Assembly (NCBI GenBank): GCA_018873245.2 | Contig: JAEMBT020000009.1 | Coordinates: 6,611,180 to 6,675,179 of the forward strand | Origin: Archegozetes longisetosus | Taxonomy: Eukaryota > Arthropoda > Arachnida > Sarcoptiformes > Trhypochthoniidae | Direction: 5' to 3' | DNA length: 64,000 nucleotides | Shown here: piece after piece, positions 35,809-47,640 of the stretch | Layout of the letters: every line of letters begins with the position of its first letter | Numbering within the stretch: position 1 is the first letter of the stretch | The notes under the pieces: generated by a model | Databases searched by the model: none | What the model was told of the DNA's origin: nothing | Seen by the model: only the letters and a program-made list of their open reading frames with translations | Program-made: the position numbers and the translations under genes

Positions 35809-38280
35809 ATGGAACAAATTAGAGTTGTCGATAGGGAAACAAATATTGAGCTATACTTTCCTGTCCAGAGAGATGGAACTATCTTTTATTTAGATATAAA
35901 AAGAGTATTTCCATCTTGTTGTGGTCTGAAGACCGGGAAGAATTTATATTTGAGTATAAGAGACGATAAAATATACCCTCCTATTAGTGGTTGGAGAAAT
36001 GAAGACTATCACCTAATTAAAGAAAATTTGCAAACTTCTGGCTCAAAAGAAGGTAAAATGGTTCTAGAGTTAACATTGGATATAATTAATCCTTTTCATT
36101 TATTATAGAGAAAAAAGAATTGATTAGAAAAACAGTATCTCAACTCCAGCATTCATTAGATTTTAAAAAGCGAAAAATTGGCGAATCATCAAAAAAAGTA
36201 ATTAACGTGGCAGTAAGTCTTACATTCCCTTATTTCTAAAAGTTATCACCACTTTAGTAAAGAATTTACGACCTATATAAGGTGATTTTGCTAAATACAG
36301 TAAATGTTCGAAACAACGAATCTCTATATAATACATTTCGACAAACCCAAAATATTAATGTACGGTAAAGTATGTAAACATTCGATTTAAGATTCATATC
36401 TTACTGATAGAACTTTTTTCAAATGGCAAAGGTATTAAGTTTTTAACTTAAAACTAATACAAGATTCTAATAAAACTAATTTTCTGGAAATTTTACAGTA
36501 TTTTTTGTATAAGACGTGTTTATTCAGACAAAAATAACTGATTTATTAACATAAACATTTTTATTCATCGAACTAACTTTAGTTTTTAATGGAAAGCTAT
36601 CAAAGTTGTTCTATTTTAACTTTCAATATAACGAACAACTCTATATAACGAAATAACTTTTATCCATTGAGTATTCGTTATATCAAGCTTTCACTATATT
36701 GAAAAACTCGTGATTCTTTTCTAATATTTGAAAAAATTCTATTAGCCCAAACTCAAACCTGTCAACCTCAAAATTGGATGGAAAAACTCAGTTGTGAAGG
36801 ATAATAAAAGAACTTCTATACAAATAAAGGCTGAATTCGGTGGAATCAGGAAAATATCATTTGATGATATAAATGAAGTTACTGTTAATAAAATAATTGA
36901 GAGAGCAATAGATGTTTATTTTCCGTCAGGAAAGTCCCCGAAATTGGGGATTAAATCAAATTATTTATTTGAATTACAAGATGAAAATGAAAAAATTCTT
37001 GAAAGCTTCACTGATAATGATGGAATTGAGTGCTCTTTCGATAAATATCTTGAAACAACCGGACGTTTCTTATCGCATATGAAGTTCTATTTGTTATCAA
37101 CTGATAAAAAGTATGAAAATCTTAGCACTGATGAGGAACAGGACCAACTAAAAGAAGTCATGGATATAAGTGATTCTGAATCTCAACAATTTTCTGTAAA
37201 GCAAATATTTGAAGAGAGTTTTGGGTTGGTTTCAGTTCAAATTAAATTATTAGTATATAGTGCTATTAAAAAAACTTAGTTATAAGTAAAAACCTACAGT
37301 TTGGATAAAATAATCCGCTAATTATGTATAGTTATATAAGCTGAAGAACTAATCTTAAGTGTGGGAGATTTTATATATAATATGATATAATTATGTAATT
37401 TGATGTTTTCATAGTTACGATACCGTCCCAGAAATCAGTTCGAATCAAATCGTAATGAGAAAAGATTATATGAACGAAGATCTTGAAGTAAATTCTCAAT
37501 ATTATAGATCACTTTTCAAAGGAAACTTTAATGGGACTGATATATTTATTAAGAAATTCGATTTATCATTTGATACTGGATGCAGAATACGTTTATTAAA
37601 AGCATATATTGGGGAAAAACAACGCATAAGACACCCTTGCTTTGTAATTCTAATGGCTATAAACATCACTAAAACTGCAATTAACACTATTTATGCATTT
37701 GAAGGTTTTTATAATTTGCAAGAAATGATGTTTGATGAAGACAAACTAAATAATGAATGTGCTCAACAATCAAACGTGATATTGCATGTGATCTCATCAA
37801 ATCTATGGCTTATATTCATAATTTGGTTGAACCAATATATCATAGAGATATAAAACCAGCAAACGTTATGATTACAAAAATAGGAAATAAAGTTAAATTA
37901 TGTGATTTCGCATCTGGTCTACAATTTCACTATTCTAACAATAAATGTTTACCTATTGCTTCTCTGCCTTATTGCTCTCCAGACATACTGTTGCATAAAG
38001 TGGTTGGTTCAGAGCCTGATGATATCTGGGCATTAGGTAACACAATTACGTTTATTTTTACTGGCTGCCATCCGTGGAGAACAAACATTGGAATATCAGA
38101 AGAAGAAGAATTTGAAAAAATCTGTCAAAAATGGAGAAAAAGGAAAAGCCAGATAATCTAATTTTGATAGACTCGAACATGGCTCATGTACTGGATAAGT
38201 GTTTCAATTACGATAAAATAGAAAGAATAAATGCACTAAATCTGTTGGAGCTATTCAATTCATTAGAAATAGATTATTGA
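35809..38280 (+). pseudogene. Kinase-like gene of the element, left copy, broken by a 1-nt deletion
   Basis: Exons by my reading: 35809-36052, 36109-36212, 36746 to about 37224 and 37415-38280. The first three junctions keep phase. Domain order: a novel N-terminal region (SCCGLKTGKNLYLSI, PPISGWRNEDY), a charged linker, a second domain (GGIRKISFDD, then KSPKLGIKSNY and FLSHMKFYLL), then a protein kinase fold. Kinase motifs: IKKF (lysine), YHRDIKPANVMI (catalytic loop), CDFASGL (DFA in place of DFG), SLPYCSPD, and DDIWALGNTITFIFTGCHPW. Against the right copy one C is missing at about 37763, shifting the frame inside the kinase domain (the right copy reads NECAPTIKRD). A further shift near 38120 is present in both copies. 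Confidence 0.72.
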
Positions 38281-38650
38281 AAATATCTTCAAAATACTTC
38301 GTTTTCATTTTACTTGTAAACAACTTTAATTATCAACATTTAGTATTAAAGTTATAAGTTTTAAGCTATTCTATATCACATATTTTTAAGCTTTTCTGTT
38401 TTAGATAATTTTAAATCCTTTCCTGTTTGCAATCTAAGTGTAATCTTGAACTGAACTGAACTTCACAAGAAAATAATCTTACAGTAAATATTCATAATAA
38501 ATATTCGCTTGGTTTTTATAAATAGAAACACTATTTTGTGAGGATTTTTTATTTATTAAAGTGTGTGTCTTAAGATCATTATAAATAATTTTACTTTAGA
38601 TATTAGAAAACTGATCAAAACTGTAATATTGATATAAAATTTTCTTCATG
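38281..38650. other. 3' flank of left kinase-like gene
   Basis: AT-rich, with AATAAA at about 38497 as a possible polyadenylation signal. Nothing else is seen. Confidence 0.35.
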
Positions 38651-38712
38651 TAAATGACAAGTGACAAGTTGTGAACCATTCACGCTTCCGTAGATGGATT
38701 TGGGCCACCATA
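38651..38712 (-). repeat. Inner inverted TIR of the left element
   Basis: On the minus strand it reads TATGGTGGCCCAAATCCATC (38712-38693) then TACGGAAGCGTGAATGGTTC and ACAACTTGTCACTTGTCA. The second part is a diverged copy of the outer TIR. The first part resembles TATAGCGGCCCAAATTCA at 28381, 103 bp inside the outer end. The exact end of the single element is therefore ambiguous between 38692 and 38712. Confidence 0.7.
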
Positions 38713-39176
38713 ATTAACCTTAAAATGAATAAGTGAACGAACAAGACCTTAAGATGTTAATTTTAACATCATTTCGAGTTCAAGGCTAAGTCGTTGCACG
38801 AATTTGTATAATAAGATAACTATAATAGTTAACTTCCTTAAGTTACAATACTCTGATTCCTTAATTATCATTAATATATATGTTAAAACATGTATGATTT
38901 AGATAACGTAACTATTTTTGTACAGTAAATTTAAAGTACCTTATTTAATGTCGAATTAGAATTTTAAAGAATTATGGTATTATAATAAATTTCAAAATTG
39001 AAAACGAATTTTTTTTAAAATAGAGATTATAATTAAAAGAAAATTCTAAGTTTGAGAATAAAATTAAAGTTATTTATCATTAAGATAAAATAGCAAAAAA
39101 TAAAGAAAAAAAAGTTATTAGATCATTAGCTTATAAACAGATATAACATGGAATGAAAGTTAGGTCATTTTGCGTT
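38713..39176. repeat. Left inner arm flank, inverted copy at 40016-40481
   Basis: DNA between the inner TIR and the core, present in both arms and nearly identical. AT-rich, no gene. It shows that the inverted duplication included sequence beyond the transposon end. Pairing stops at TGCGTT (39176) opposite AACGCA (40016). Confidence 0.75.
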
Positions 39177-40015
39177 GAAAAATTAAAATAGTCAAATTTG
39201 AGAAAATGAATCTAGTTAGGATGAAATTAAAAGAATGGCGTCTGACTATTGAAATTTGTAAGAGCGATTTCATTTTAGTTCTTGTAACTTGAAAGCTATA
39301 ACTTACGATTTTTAAAATCAATGTAAAAAAATATATAGAACAGATTACTTTTTACTAATTAAAATAACATACATAAGTTACGATACATGTAACCAGGCAC
39401 CTTAAGTATAACATACAATACAAAATAGGGTTATATAATATATTATATATGGACTCATCACTCGTTTATATAAATAAAAGGATTAATAAAAATATTTATA
39501 CTGCAATATTATATACCACGTCTTTTAATGGTCGATGTTTAACAAAAATAATAAAATTAACAACATATCACTTTTAACCTAAAATAAGAGGATGAAATTC
39601 GCGTCCAAGACTCTCGTTGAAATTGCAGCAAAAGCATGTTCCAAACAAAAGTAGAAATTGGCAATATCTGTTTGGATCGCGACAAATAGTATCTCTAGCT
39701 TCTCTATTATTCCTGTAACAGCGCGCTCTATATCCATCACAGCTTTCTAGACAGAATGCGTTAACAGTAATTTTGCAGACTGATAGTAGCATACAACAAG
39801 CGAATATAACTAGCAACTTCATCTTGGAAAGTCAACGAAACTCTGCAGTTTATTTTTGTGTCATTAGTTCGTGCCAATAGTTTGTTAGAGGTGCCCTACT
39901 ATTTATACCTGTTTGGGCGTTAGTATATTCTAAATAAATAGATTAGGTAAAAATTTCTTGGGAATATTGGTCAGTTTTATAAATATCGATGAGAGGGTCT
40001 TAACTAAATATTTTT
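39177..40015. other. Unique core between the inverted arms
   Basis: 839 bp present once, with one small minus-strand gene (39574-39822) plus its flanks. The other parts are AT-rich and unrecognised. Confidence 0.7.
39574..39822 (-). CDS. Small secreted cysteine-rich peptide (82 aa), cargo gene
   Basis: Single open exon starting at an ATG. A signal peptide of about 22 residues (MKLLVIFACCMLLSVCKITVN, cleavage near VNA-FC) precedes a mature part of about 60 residues. That part has eight cysteines at about positions 24, 28, 35, 47, 54, 62, 64 and 65 (C-x3-C early, CFCC late), enough for four disulphides. TATAAATAG lies on this strand at about 39905-39897, some 75 bp upstream, and ATTAAA follows the gene. 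No lesions, unlike the transposon genes around it. It could be a defence peptide, a toxin-like peptide or another secreted effector; I do not recognise the family. It is the only non-transposon gene inside the composite. Confidence 0.72.
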   Translation of the reverse strand: MKLLVIFACCMLLSVCKITVNAFCLESCDGYRARCYRNNREARDTICRDPNRYCQFLLLFGTCFCCNFNESLGREFHPLILG

Positions 40016-40481
40016 AACGCAAAATGACCTAACTTTCATTCCATGTTATATCTGTTTATAAGCTAATGATCTAATAACTTTTTTTTTTCTTTATTTTTTG
40101 CTATTTTATCTTAATGATAAATAACTTTAATTTTATTCTCAAACTTAGAATTTTCTTTTAATTATAATCTCTATTTTAAAAAAAATTCGTTTTCAATTTT
40201 GAAATTTATTATAATACCATAATTCTTTAAAATTCTAATTCGACATTAAATAAGGTACTTTAAATTTACTGTACAAAAATAGTTACGTTATCTAAATCAT
40301 ACATGTTTTAACATATATATTAATGATAATTAAGGAATCAGAGTATTGTAACTTAAGGAAGTTAACTATTATAGTTATCTTATTATACAAATTCGTGCAA
40401 CGACTTAGCCTTGAACTCGAAATGATGTTAAAATTAACATCTTAAGGTCTTGTTCGTTCACTTATTCATTTTAAGGTTAAT
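40016..40481. repeat. Right inner arm flank
   Basis: Inverted partner of 38713-39176. AT-rich, no gene. Confidence 0.75.
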
Positions 40482-40545
40482 TATGGTGGCCCAAATCCAT
40501 CTACGGAAGCGTGAATGGTTCACAACTTGTCACTTGTCATTTACA
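40482..40545 (+). repeat. Inner TIR of the right element
   Basis: TATGGTGGCCCAAATCCATC then TACGGAAGCGTGAATGGTTC from 40502, the mirror of 38651-38712. Confidence 0.7.
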
Positions 40546-40913
40546 TGAAGAAAATTTTATATCAATATTACAGTTTTGATCAGTTTTCTAATATCTAAAG
40601 TAAAATTATTTATAATGATCTTAAGACACACACTTTAATAAATAAAAAATCCTCACAAAATAGTGTTTCTATTTATAAAAACCAAGCGAATATTTATTAT
40701 GAATATTTACTGTAAGATTATTTTCTTGTGAAGTTCAGTTCAGTTCAAGATTACACTTAGATTGCAAACAGGAAAGGATTTAAAATTATCTAAAACAGAA
40801 AAGCTTAAAAATATGTGATATAGAATAGCTTAAAACTTATAACTTTAATACTAAATGTTGATAATTAAAGTTGTTTACAAGTAAAATGAAAACGAAGTAT
40901 TTTGAAGATATTT

Positions 40914-43387
40914 TCAATAATCTATTTCTAATGAATTGAATAGCTCCAACAGATTTAGTGCATTTATTCTTTCTATTTTATCGTAATTGAAACACTTATC
41001 CAGTACATGAGCCATGTTCGAGTCTATCAAAATTAGATTATCTGGCTTTTCCTTTTTCTCCATTTTTGACAGATTTTTTCAAATTCTTCTTCTTCTGATA
41101 TTCCAATGTTTGTTCTCCACGGATGGCAGCCAGTAAAAATAAACGTAATTGTGTTACCTAATGCCCAGATATCATCAGGCTCTGAACCAACCACTTTATG
41201 CAACAGTATGTCTGGAGAGCAATAAGGCAGAGAAGCAATAGGTAAACATTTATTGTTAGAATAGTGAAATTGTAGACCAGATGCGAAATCACATAATTTA
41301 ACTTTATTTCCTATTTTTGTAATCATAACGTTTGCTGGTTTTATATCTCTATGATATATTGGTTCAACCAAATTATGAATATAAGCCATAGATTTGATGA
41401 GATCACATGCAATATCACGTTTGATTGTTGGAGCACATTCATTATTTAGTTTGTCTTCATCAAACATCATTTCTTGCAAATTATAAAAACCTTCAAATGC
41501 ATAAATAGTGTTAATTGCAGTTTTAGTGATGTTTATAGCCATTAGAATTACAAAGCAAGGGTGTCTTATGCGTTGTTTTTCCCCAATATATGCTTTTAAT
41601 AAACGTATTCTGCATCCAGTATCAAATGATAAATCGAATTTCTTAATAAATATATCAGTCCCATTAAAGTTTCCTTTGAAAAGTGATCTATAATATTGAG
41701 AATTTACTTCAAGATCTTCGTTCATATAATCTTTTCTCATTACGATTTGATTCGAACTGATTTCTGGGACGGTATCGTAACTATGAAAACATCAAATTAC
41801 ATAATTATATCATATTATATATAAAATCTCCCACACTTAAGATTAGTTCTTCAGCTTATATAACTATACATAATTAGCGGATTATTTTATCCAAACTGTA
41901 GGTTTTACTTATAACTAAGTTTTTTTAATAGCACTATATACTAATAATTTAATTTGAACTGAAACCAACCCAAAACTCTCTTCAAATATTTGCTTTACAG
42001 AAAATTGTTGAGATTCAGAATCACTTATATCCATGACTTCTTTTAGTTGGTCCTGTTCCTCATCAGTGCCAAGATTTTCATACTTTTTATCAGTTGATAA
42101 CAAATAGAACTTCATATGCGATAAGAAACGTCCGGTTGTTTCAAGATATTTATCGAAAGAGCACTCAATTCCATCATTATCAGTGAAGCTTTCAAGAATT
42201 TTTTCATTTTCATCTTGTAATTCAAATAAATAATTTGATTTAATCCCCAATTTCGGGGACTTTCCTGACGGAAAATAAACATCTATTGCTCTCTCAATTA
42301 TTTTATTAACAGTAACTTTATTTATATCATCAAATGATATTTTCCTGATTCCACCGAATTCAGCCTTTATTTGTATAGAAGTTCTTTTATTATCCTTCAC
42401 AACTGAGTTTTTCCATCCAATTTTGAGGTTGACAGGTTTGAGTTTGGGCTAATAGAATTTTTTCAAATATTAGAAAAGAATCACGAGTTTTTCAATATAG
42501 TGAAAGCTTGATATAACGAATACTCAATGGATAAAAGTTATTTCGTTATATAGAGTTGTTCGTTATATTGAAAGTTAAAATAGAACAACTTTGATAGCTT
42601 TCCATTAAAAACTAAAGTTAGTTCGATGAATAAAAATGTTTATGTTAATAAATCAGTTATTTTTGTCTGAATAAACACGTCTTATACAAAAAATACTGTA
42701 AAATTTCCAGAAAATTAGTTTTATTAGAATCTTGTATTAGTTTTAAGTTAAAAACTTAATACCTTTGCCATTTGAAAAAAAGTTCTATCAGTAAGATATG
42801 AATCTTAAATCGAATGTTTACATACTTTACCGTACATTAATATTTTGGGTTTGTCGAAATGTATTATATAGAGATTCGTTGTTTCGAACATTTACTGTAT
42901 TTAGCAAAATCACCTTATATAGGTCGTAAATTCTTTAATAAAGTGGTGATAACTTTTAGAAATAAGGGAATGTAAGACTTACTGCCACGTTAATTACTTT
43001 TTTTGATGATTCGCCAATTTTTCGCTTTTTAAAATCTAATGAATGCTGGAGTTGAGATACTGTTTTTCTAATCAATTCTTTTTTTCTCTATAATAAATGA
43101 AAAGGATTAATTATATCCAATGTTAACTCTAGAACCATTTTACCTTCTTTTGAGCCAGAAGTTTGCAAATTTTCTTTAATTAGGTGATAGTCTTCATTTC
43201 TCCAACCACTAATAGGAGGGTATATTTTATCGTCTCTTATACTCAAATATAAATTCTTCCCGGTCTTCAGACCACAACAAGATGGAAATACTCTTTTTAT
43301 ATCTAAATAAAAGATAGTTCCATCTCTCTGGACAGGAAAGTATAGCTCAATATTTGTTTCCCTATCGACAACTCTAATTTGTTCCAT
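40914..43387 (-). CDS. Kinase-like gene of the element, right copy, kinase core open
   Basis: Mirror of the left gene. Exon 1 begins at the ATG at 43387 (MEQIRVVDRETNIELYF). The middle exon covers about 42448-41970. The kinase exon runs from about 41780, with an open frame of 235 codons (41740-41033) unbroken through NECAPTIKRDIACDL, HRDIKPANV, CDFASGL and GCHPW. The extreme C-lobe (VLDKCFNYDKIERINALNLLELF, ending at 40914) is in another frame after an A-run near 41075. That shift is shared by both copies, so it is an old lesion, an assembly error in the A-run, or an unrecognised intron. Substitutions against the left copy include DDINKV for DDINEV and ENLGTD for ENLSTD. The invariant catalytic Asp and the lysine are kept; the Gly of DFG is Ala. 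Target unknown; regulation of transposition or of the host is speculation. Confidence 0.72.
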
Positions 43388-44860
43388 TTCTAGAATACAA
43401 GTGTAAAGTTAACAAAATAACCGTGGTGAATAAAATTTGATTCTAAAACCGTATCAATGATATCATAAAATAAACTCTACTATTTAGAAAATGACTTCAA
43501 AGTATTTCAAGACAAAAATTTAAAACGAACTATAAAATTAGATAATGTGACTTTACTGACACCAGATCTCACTGACAATAAACGCCAGTAATTATAAATA
43601 TTTTAAAAGCCTCAAAACTATGAACTAATATTTTAGGTGAATTTAAAATAAATTTTTAACGGTTGATTGTTGATAAAATATATTGCTTAAATAAAAAAAT
43701 TATTAAATTGCTCATATAGAAAGCATTAAAGTTACTCAAATTTTTGACATCAGGTGAATTTATAAAACAGATTTGTTAAATAAAGTTTAAAAAATTAAAA
43801 AACATGTTATTTATACCTTTAGTGAAACTTCAATTAAATTAATTATTCAATAGGATCATATTATTTTTTAAATGCTTGAGATTCTATAATAACTTACCAT
43901 ATTGAAGATTACAGGTGTAAAACATCTAACAATTAACAGCATTTGACATAGACAAAATTATTGATTTTTGGCACATTTAAAAAGACATTTGAAACAAATA
44001 ATCGTCAACACATGACACAAAATTACATCTACATAACTAGAGGGATCTATTGTTTTAATTATAAGTTTGAGCCAATTAGTTTGTCAATAAATTATAAACA
44101 AAGTAAGTTCTAGTAAAATTGTATATATTTACTGACTTTCAATATAAATTAATCTATAAATAAAATTTCAACTAATTCATCAGGTTTAAGGGTAGTTTCA
44201 AAAAAGTTAATTTATCAATTTTTTAAAAGTATTAATTATATAAAATTTGAGTAAACTTCAAAAAATTTTTTAATAGACATAGAAGAGCTAATAATCAAAT
44301 TTCACAATTCGGGCTATAAACTTTTGGAAAATATAGCTACATTAGTGTTACAGAGCACTAAACGGCTCTGTATTACTATATAGCAGTGTATTGCTATGTA
44401 GTGTTATAGAGTTAGAGTTAGCGTTAGTATTAGATATTATATGTATTAGATATGTGTTTGCATTTTAAGTATGTAGGTATGTAAGTTTGTATGTAGCATG
44501 GGCCCCAAGTGAGGGGTCACGCTTCATAAACTTAATATTTGTTTTGTTTTATTTCAAATTTTAAAGGAGAAAAAGAGAAAAAGTATAGAGTTGGAAGAAA
44601 AAGTTAGTGATATTCTAGATACGAGTTAGTTATGTGAGGTATGAGAGAGTCTGGGTGTGAAGAGAACAAGTGTGCACACTATAGATGTATTGAGTTATTA
44701 TTTGTGTATTGGTTTTTATTTGGAAAATTTTGATATTTTTGTATTTTATCTATTTGTCAAAACTTATGTCGTATCAATAAATATAATATTTTATGTGTAC
44801 TGGTGTTTATAACTGTGTTTTGTTTCAGAATAACTGTCATTGTTTACAGTACAGTTATAG
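43388..44860. promoter_or_regulatory. Divergent intergenic region, right arm
   Basis: Mirror of 34338-35808, between the kinase-like gene and the transposase. Presumed promoters; nothing specific is identified. Confidence 0.4.
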
Positions 44861-46059
44861 AAGTCCAGTCCTATAGTAACAGTAAGTCCAGTAACTGTAA
44901 CATTAGCAATCAATTATGGTCACGAAATTAGTTTGAGTACACTTAAGCGACGTTTGAAACTCATGAAATTGAAGAAATATAAAATCGATTCTCCATTGAA
45001 TGAAATTTTTTCTAAAACTGAAGAAGAGATTCAAACAAGTGGTCAGTTATTAGGCTATAAGGCGTTATGGACCAGACTAAAACTGGAACATAATATAAAT
45101 TCAAAACAAGAGACTGTTCGGCATTTGCTTCAACAAATTGATCCTGAAGGTGTAGCTAGTAGAACAGCTAGAAGATTTAAGAAGCGAAAATATCATGTCC
45201 CAGGTCCTAATTACATATGGCATATTGATGGATATGATAAATTGAAGCCTTATGGATTTCCTATACATGGTTCATTAGATGGTTATAGTAGATATGTTAT
45301 ATGGCTTAAGGTTATTAATAAGCATGAATAATATTTTTTAAAGATAAATTTCAATTTTCAATTTTAATTTTAGGTCTCTCATACTAATAATGATCCTAAA
45401 ATGATTGCTACTTTCTATTTGAATGCATTGCTCAAACGAAACATTTTACCAAAAGTGATCAGACCAGACAGAGGGACTGAGAACTCTTTGATCAGTGGGA
45501 TACAGCCATCTTTACGCTTAAACCAAACTGACAGCTTATCTGGGGTTAAAAGTTTCATGTATGGACGCAACACATCTAATCAAAGAATTGAGGCATTTTG
45601 GTGTCATCTAAGAAAGTCATTCGGACAATTCTACATGAATTTCTTTAAAGATATGATTGATGAAGGCATCTTTGACAATTCGAATCCTCTACATATACAA
45701 ATTATAAGATTTTGCTTTATGGAGCTCATTCAAAAAGATTTGGATAGAAATGCTAACGAATGGAATTTGCATTCTATAAGAAAGTAAAAAATGCAGATGG
45801 TCAATTCGGCAAGCCAGAAATTATGTATACAGTTCCAGAAATTTATGGGTCAGAGGAGCAAGGCATTGAAATTGATAAAGAGACTATAAATTTATACAAA
45901 GAAATATATGGAATCAATTATAACGCTAAAGGATGTCATGAAAATTTTCTAAAAATGATGCAAATCTTGTTTCCTAACATTCAGAAACCCACAGATGCAG
46001 AAGAGGCGAAACATCAATTTATTTATATACTCTACGAAATAAACTCTTATTTAGATTGA
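44861..46059 (+). pseudogene. Integrase-like DDE transposase, right copy, frameshifted
   Basis: Same gene as at 33138-34337. Exon A is 44861-45310 and exon B 45374-46059. Against the left copy a C is missing at about 45786 (AAAGTAAAAAA instead of AAAGTCAAAAAA), creating a stop just after HSIRK. The C-terminal 90 or so residues lie in another frame (45760-46059, NADGQFGKPEIMYTVPEIYG onward). The three catalytic acidic residues precede the break, so only the C-terminal domain is lost. Confidence 0.8.
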
Positions 46060-46640
46060 AAACTAAATTAGAATATCTGTTATTGAAATATCTTTAAAGT
46101 AAAGATTTGATATTCTCGAAAGCGATATATATTCCTATTAATAAATCACTTCAAACAAAAAAACATCAGGGGTTGAGTTAAGTATCAGGACTACCACATC
46201 TTTAACCCTAGAAACAGTATTTCATGGGTCAAAGTGGCCCAAAGGTCTATAAAAACTGTTATAATTATTTAATGCAATTTCCAATGTTAATAAAACTGAT
46301 AGTATTTTCAAATGAGTATATTTAGATCGTTTTGAGCAATAAATTAATCGTTCACGAATTTTATATTTAAATTGAATCGTTTTTAAAGTTCTATTTGAGT
46401 TTAGGCCATAAATTTGTATAATGAATTATTTTTTACTCAACAATTAAAATGATTACGTCAACGATGACGACACTAACAAAGTACAAAACACGCTAACTGT
46501 TATACATCTTAACCCTTACGATAACACTTTTCCAAATCAATTGATGGGTCAAAAAGACCCTATTTTACTGAAATCATTAATCAAAATCGTTTTACTGTGT
46601 AAGAGTTAGATATTTAATGGAACTAAAATTTGAACAAATG
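46060..46640. other. Right arm spacer downstream of transposase
   Basis: Mirror of 32561-33137. No gene. Confidence 0.4.
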
Positions 46641-47640
46641 ATTGGTGAATATATTCGCTCCCAGTCTATTTGATCAGCGCCCACCTCAGTGGGGGGCGTC
46701 CAATATCAATGGCGGAACCATTCAGACTTATTTCATCTATAATTTTCTTATAAGCCATTTCAAGTTCATCCAGAGTATTGAATCTTTTATCTGGGTGAAT
46801 CTGGGCTAATGGGTCTAAAGGGGTTCCCGACCCCCCACCTCCAATTGCAATACATTATTGGATTCAGCTCGCTGAGCTGAACATTTTAGTATCACCCTTG
46901 ACCACTTCTGGCCGCCGAGACCTAACCCCCTCGAAAATGGGTGAACCTGGTTTTACCAAGTTGTAACCCAAGCCAAACCTGATTTGAACCAATGTATAAT
47001 AGGTTATTCTCCCTTAGTTTATATTACGCTTGTTTAGGTTACGACCCGAGAATCCAGGTTTATCCATTATGAGGTAGTAAACCAAACAATGATGGATATC
47101 TCGAGAACCACTTGAGATAATTGATCAAGTGAGGTATCAAAATGCTCAGTTCGGTGTCCTGAATCCAATGATGTATCACTTGACGGTGTTAGCCCTTCTT
47201 GTCGGGAGTTGTCTATAAGTGGTCAAGTGTGGTATCAATGTTCAGCTCGACGAATTGAATTCAATGACGTATTGCACTTGGAGGTTGGGGTCGGGAATCC
47301 TTTTAGACTCATTAGCCCGGATTCACCCTTTTATCTTTATTAGACCTCTATTCTATATATGCCATCGTGATCGCACAGCTTTAAATCAGGGTTATAAGGC
47401 TGTCGTTTCAATTCCTCCCATCGATATCTCACAAAAGATTCTTCAACATTCGAATGTTTAGAAGTCTTGCGTTGTCATGGAGTATTATTGGTCTACGAAT
47501 CCGTAGTCGTTTTATCGATGAGAGTATTACTCGACTCAAAAAATCAAGATAATTTTCAAAATTAATATTTGTATTTCTCTATAAAATTTTGTAAACTAAC
47601 ACCCGTTTTTATGAAAGGCCACTATCATCATCTGCTTCCA
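46640..47640 (-). pseudogene. mariner transposase relic, right arm, split by a fold-back insert
   Basis: Inverted copy of the relic at 31560-32560, with the same motifs on the minus strand. The plus-strand 80-codon frame at 47219-47461 is a shadow of it and of the insert. Confidence 0.6.
46793..47328. mobile_element. 536-bp fold-back element, right arm copy
   Basis: Mirror of 31869-32404, with TTTTATCT on both sides (46785-46792 and 47329-47336). Its presence at the same place in both arms shows that it predates the inverted duplication. Confidence 0.8.

Noticed and set aside
37502-37687. Antisense frame inside the kinase exon (mirror 41508-41693)
   Set aside because: Shadow of the kinase coding strand.
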